64,000 bases of DNA from Thalassococcus arenae. Its GTDB lineage: Bacteria; Pseudomonadota; Alphaproteobacteria; Rhodobacterales; Rhodobacteraceae. The notes beneath the pieces were generated by a model. That model was not told the DNA's origin. It ran no database searches and worked only from the letters and a program-made list of their open reading frames with translations. Shown here piece by piece: positions 63,571-64,000 of this stretch (position 1 is the first letter of the stretch; each line of letters opens with the position of its first letter). The position numbers and the translations under genes are program-made. The stretch spans positions 1,965,001 to 2,029,000 of the forward strand of contig NZ_JAHRWL010000001.1 of the NCBI RefSeq assembly GCF_019104745.1, given 5' to 3'.

Positions 63571-64000
63571 ATGACGGACAAGCCGGGTGTGGTGGTGACG
63601 GGCGTGTCGGGCCGGATGGGCCAGATGCTGGTGCGCGAGGTGCTGGCATCGGACAAGCTTCGGCTGACCGGCGCGCTGGAACGACCGGGCCATGCCTGGC
63701 TGGGCCACGACCTGGGCGAGGCGATGGGCGGTGCATCGATCGGCGTCAGGGTGCAGGACGATCCGCTGGAGTGCTTTGCCCGGGCGCAGGCCGTGCTGGA
63801 TTTCACAGCGCCGGACGCCACCGTGGCCTTCGCCGAACTGACGGCGCAGGCGCGCGCCGTGCACGTGATCGGCACGACCGGTCTCGAACGCAAGCACCTG
63901 GATCAGATCGCGCTGGCTGCCCGGCATGCCGTAATCGTGCGGGCGGGCAACATGAGCCTGGGTGTCAACCTTCTGACGCAGATCACCAAACAGGTCGCCG
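63571..64000 (+). CDS. dapB: 4-hydroxy-tetrahydrodipicolinate reductase, N-terminal part
   Basis: Lysine and diaminopimelate pathway reductase, cut off by the right edge of the window after about 143 residues. The Rossmann motif [12 protein letters not shown] sits at the start, followed by the strand AVLDFTAP and [16 protein letters not shown], then [11 protein letters not shown], all family-typical. ATG 63571 has AAGGAG eight bases upstream. The gene is divergent from rbfA. Confidence 0.93.
   Translation, partial: MTDKPGVVVTGVSGRMGQMLVREVLASDKLRLTGALERPGHAWLGHDLGEAMGGASIGVRVQDDPLECFARAQAVLDFTAPDATVAFAELTAQARAVHVIGTTGLERKHLDQIALAARHAVIVRAGNMSLGVNLLTQITKQVA

Overview
The window is GC-rich bacterial chromosome from an alphaproteobacterium, most likely a member of the Rhodobacterales (Rhodobacter/Roseobacter group). 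The evidence is a textbook SAM/SAH riboswitch in front of metK (a class described from Rhodobacterales), an alphaproteobacterial GTTC-N7-GTTC LexA box, the 41-residue form of ribosomal protein L36, and conserved blocks such as phoH-ybeY-corC-lnt-metK and DUF4170-waaA-lpxK. Genes are densely packed on both strands, often with ATGA stop/start overlaps. No stretch longer than about 250 bases lacks a gene. I see no transposase, integrase, phage gene or CRISPR array.

Layout. 1-7.0 kb: the end of an OmpA-type protein, a small lipoprotein, then phoH-ybeY-corC-lnt (RNA quality control and lipoprotein acylation), riboswitch-controlled metK, and trmB. 7.0-14.8 kb: aroA, a small membrane protein, cmk, a small unknown gene, rpsA with a promoter and terminator-like leader, a TTC38-like TPR protein, ihfB, a LapA-domain protein and trpF. 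14.8-20.7 kb: a reverse-strand operon DUF952-DUF1330-pyrD-ArsC-like with three ATGA overlaps, then a periplasmic 5'-nucleotidase, a methyltransferase and an SRAP protein. 20.7-29.4 kb: tRNA-Gly(UCC), an MsbA-like exporter, an acyl-CoA ligase, a SqrR-like ArsR repressor with an amidase, an enolase-superfamily enzyme, a GNAT and an alcohol dehydrogenase. 29.5-35.3 kb: a reverse-strand run of pcaD, esterase, pcaB and a TetA-type exporter, divergent from a haloacid dehalogenase and a hydrolase. 35.3-41.5 kb: truB, a MATE transporter, metG, an MFS transporter and an orphan SOS-controlled imuA-like gene. 41.6-44.1 kb: modABC molybdate uptake.

44.1-54.5 kb is the most system-like accessory region. 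A branched-chain-amino-acid-type ABC importer (livG, livH, livM, substrate-binding protein, livF) is flanked by two adenylate-forming CoA ligases and interrupted by an exported protein and a small membrane protein, both of unknown function. Between livF and the second ligase, on the opposite strand, lies a protein made of two near-identical unknown domains. The cluster probably imports a carboxylic acid and converts it to its CoA thioester; the substrate is unknown.

54.6-64 kb: a peptidoglycan-binding protein with a degenerate caspase-like domain, tRNA-Val(GAC) with rpmJ downstream on one likely transcript, an N-formylglutamate amidohydrolase, the lipid A/Kdo genes lpxK and waaA, DUF4170, a CysQ-like phosphatase, pmbA, a DUF2233 protein, rbfA, and the start of dapB.

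Regulatory highlights: the metK riboswitch sequesters its own Shine-Dalgarno; the imuA-like gene has its LexA box inside the -35/-10 spacer and a probably leaderless mRNA; the ArsR repressor carries the cysteine pair of persulfide sensors and has an inverted repeat across its -10; rpsA has a terminator-like hairpin between promoter and start. A short sequence around GTATTTT followed by AGAGAAGAAG recurs in intergenic positions.
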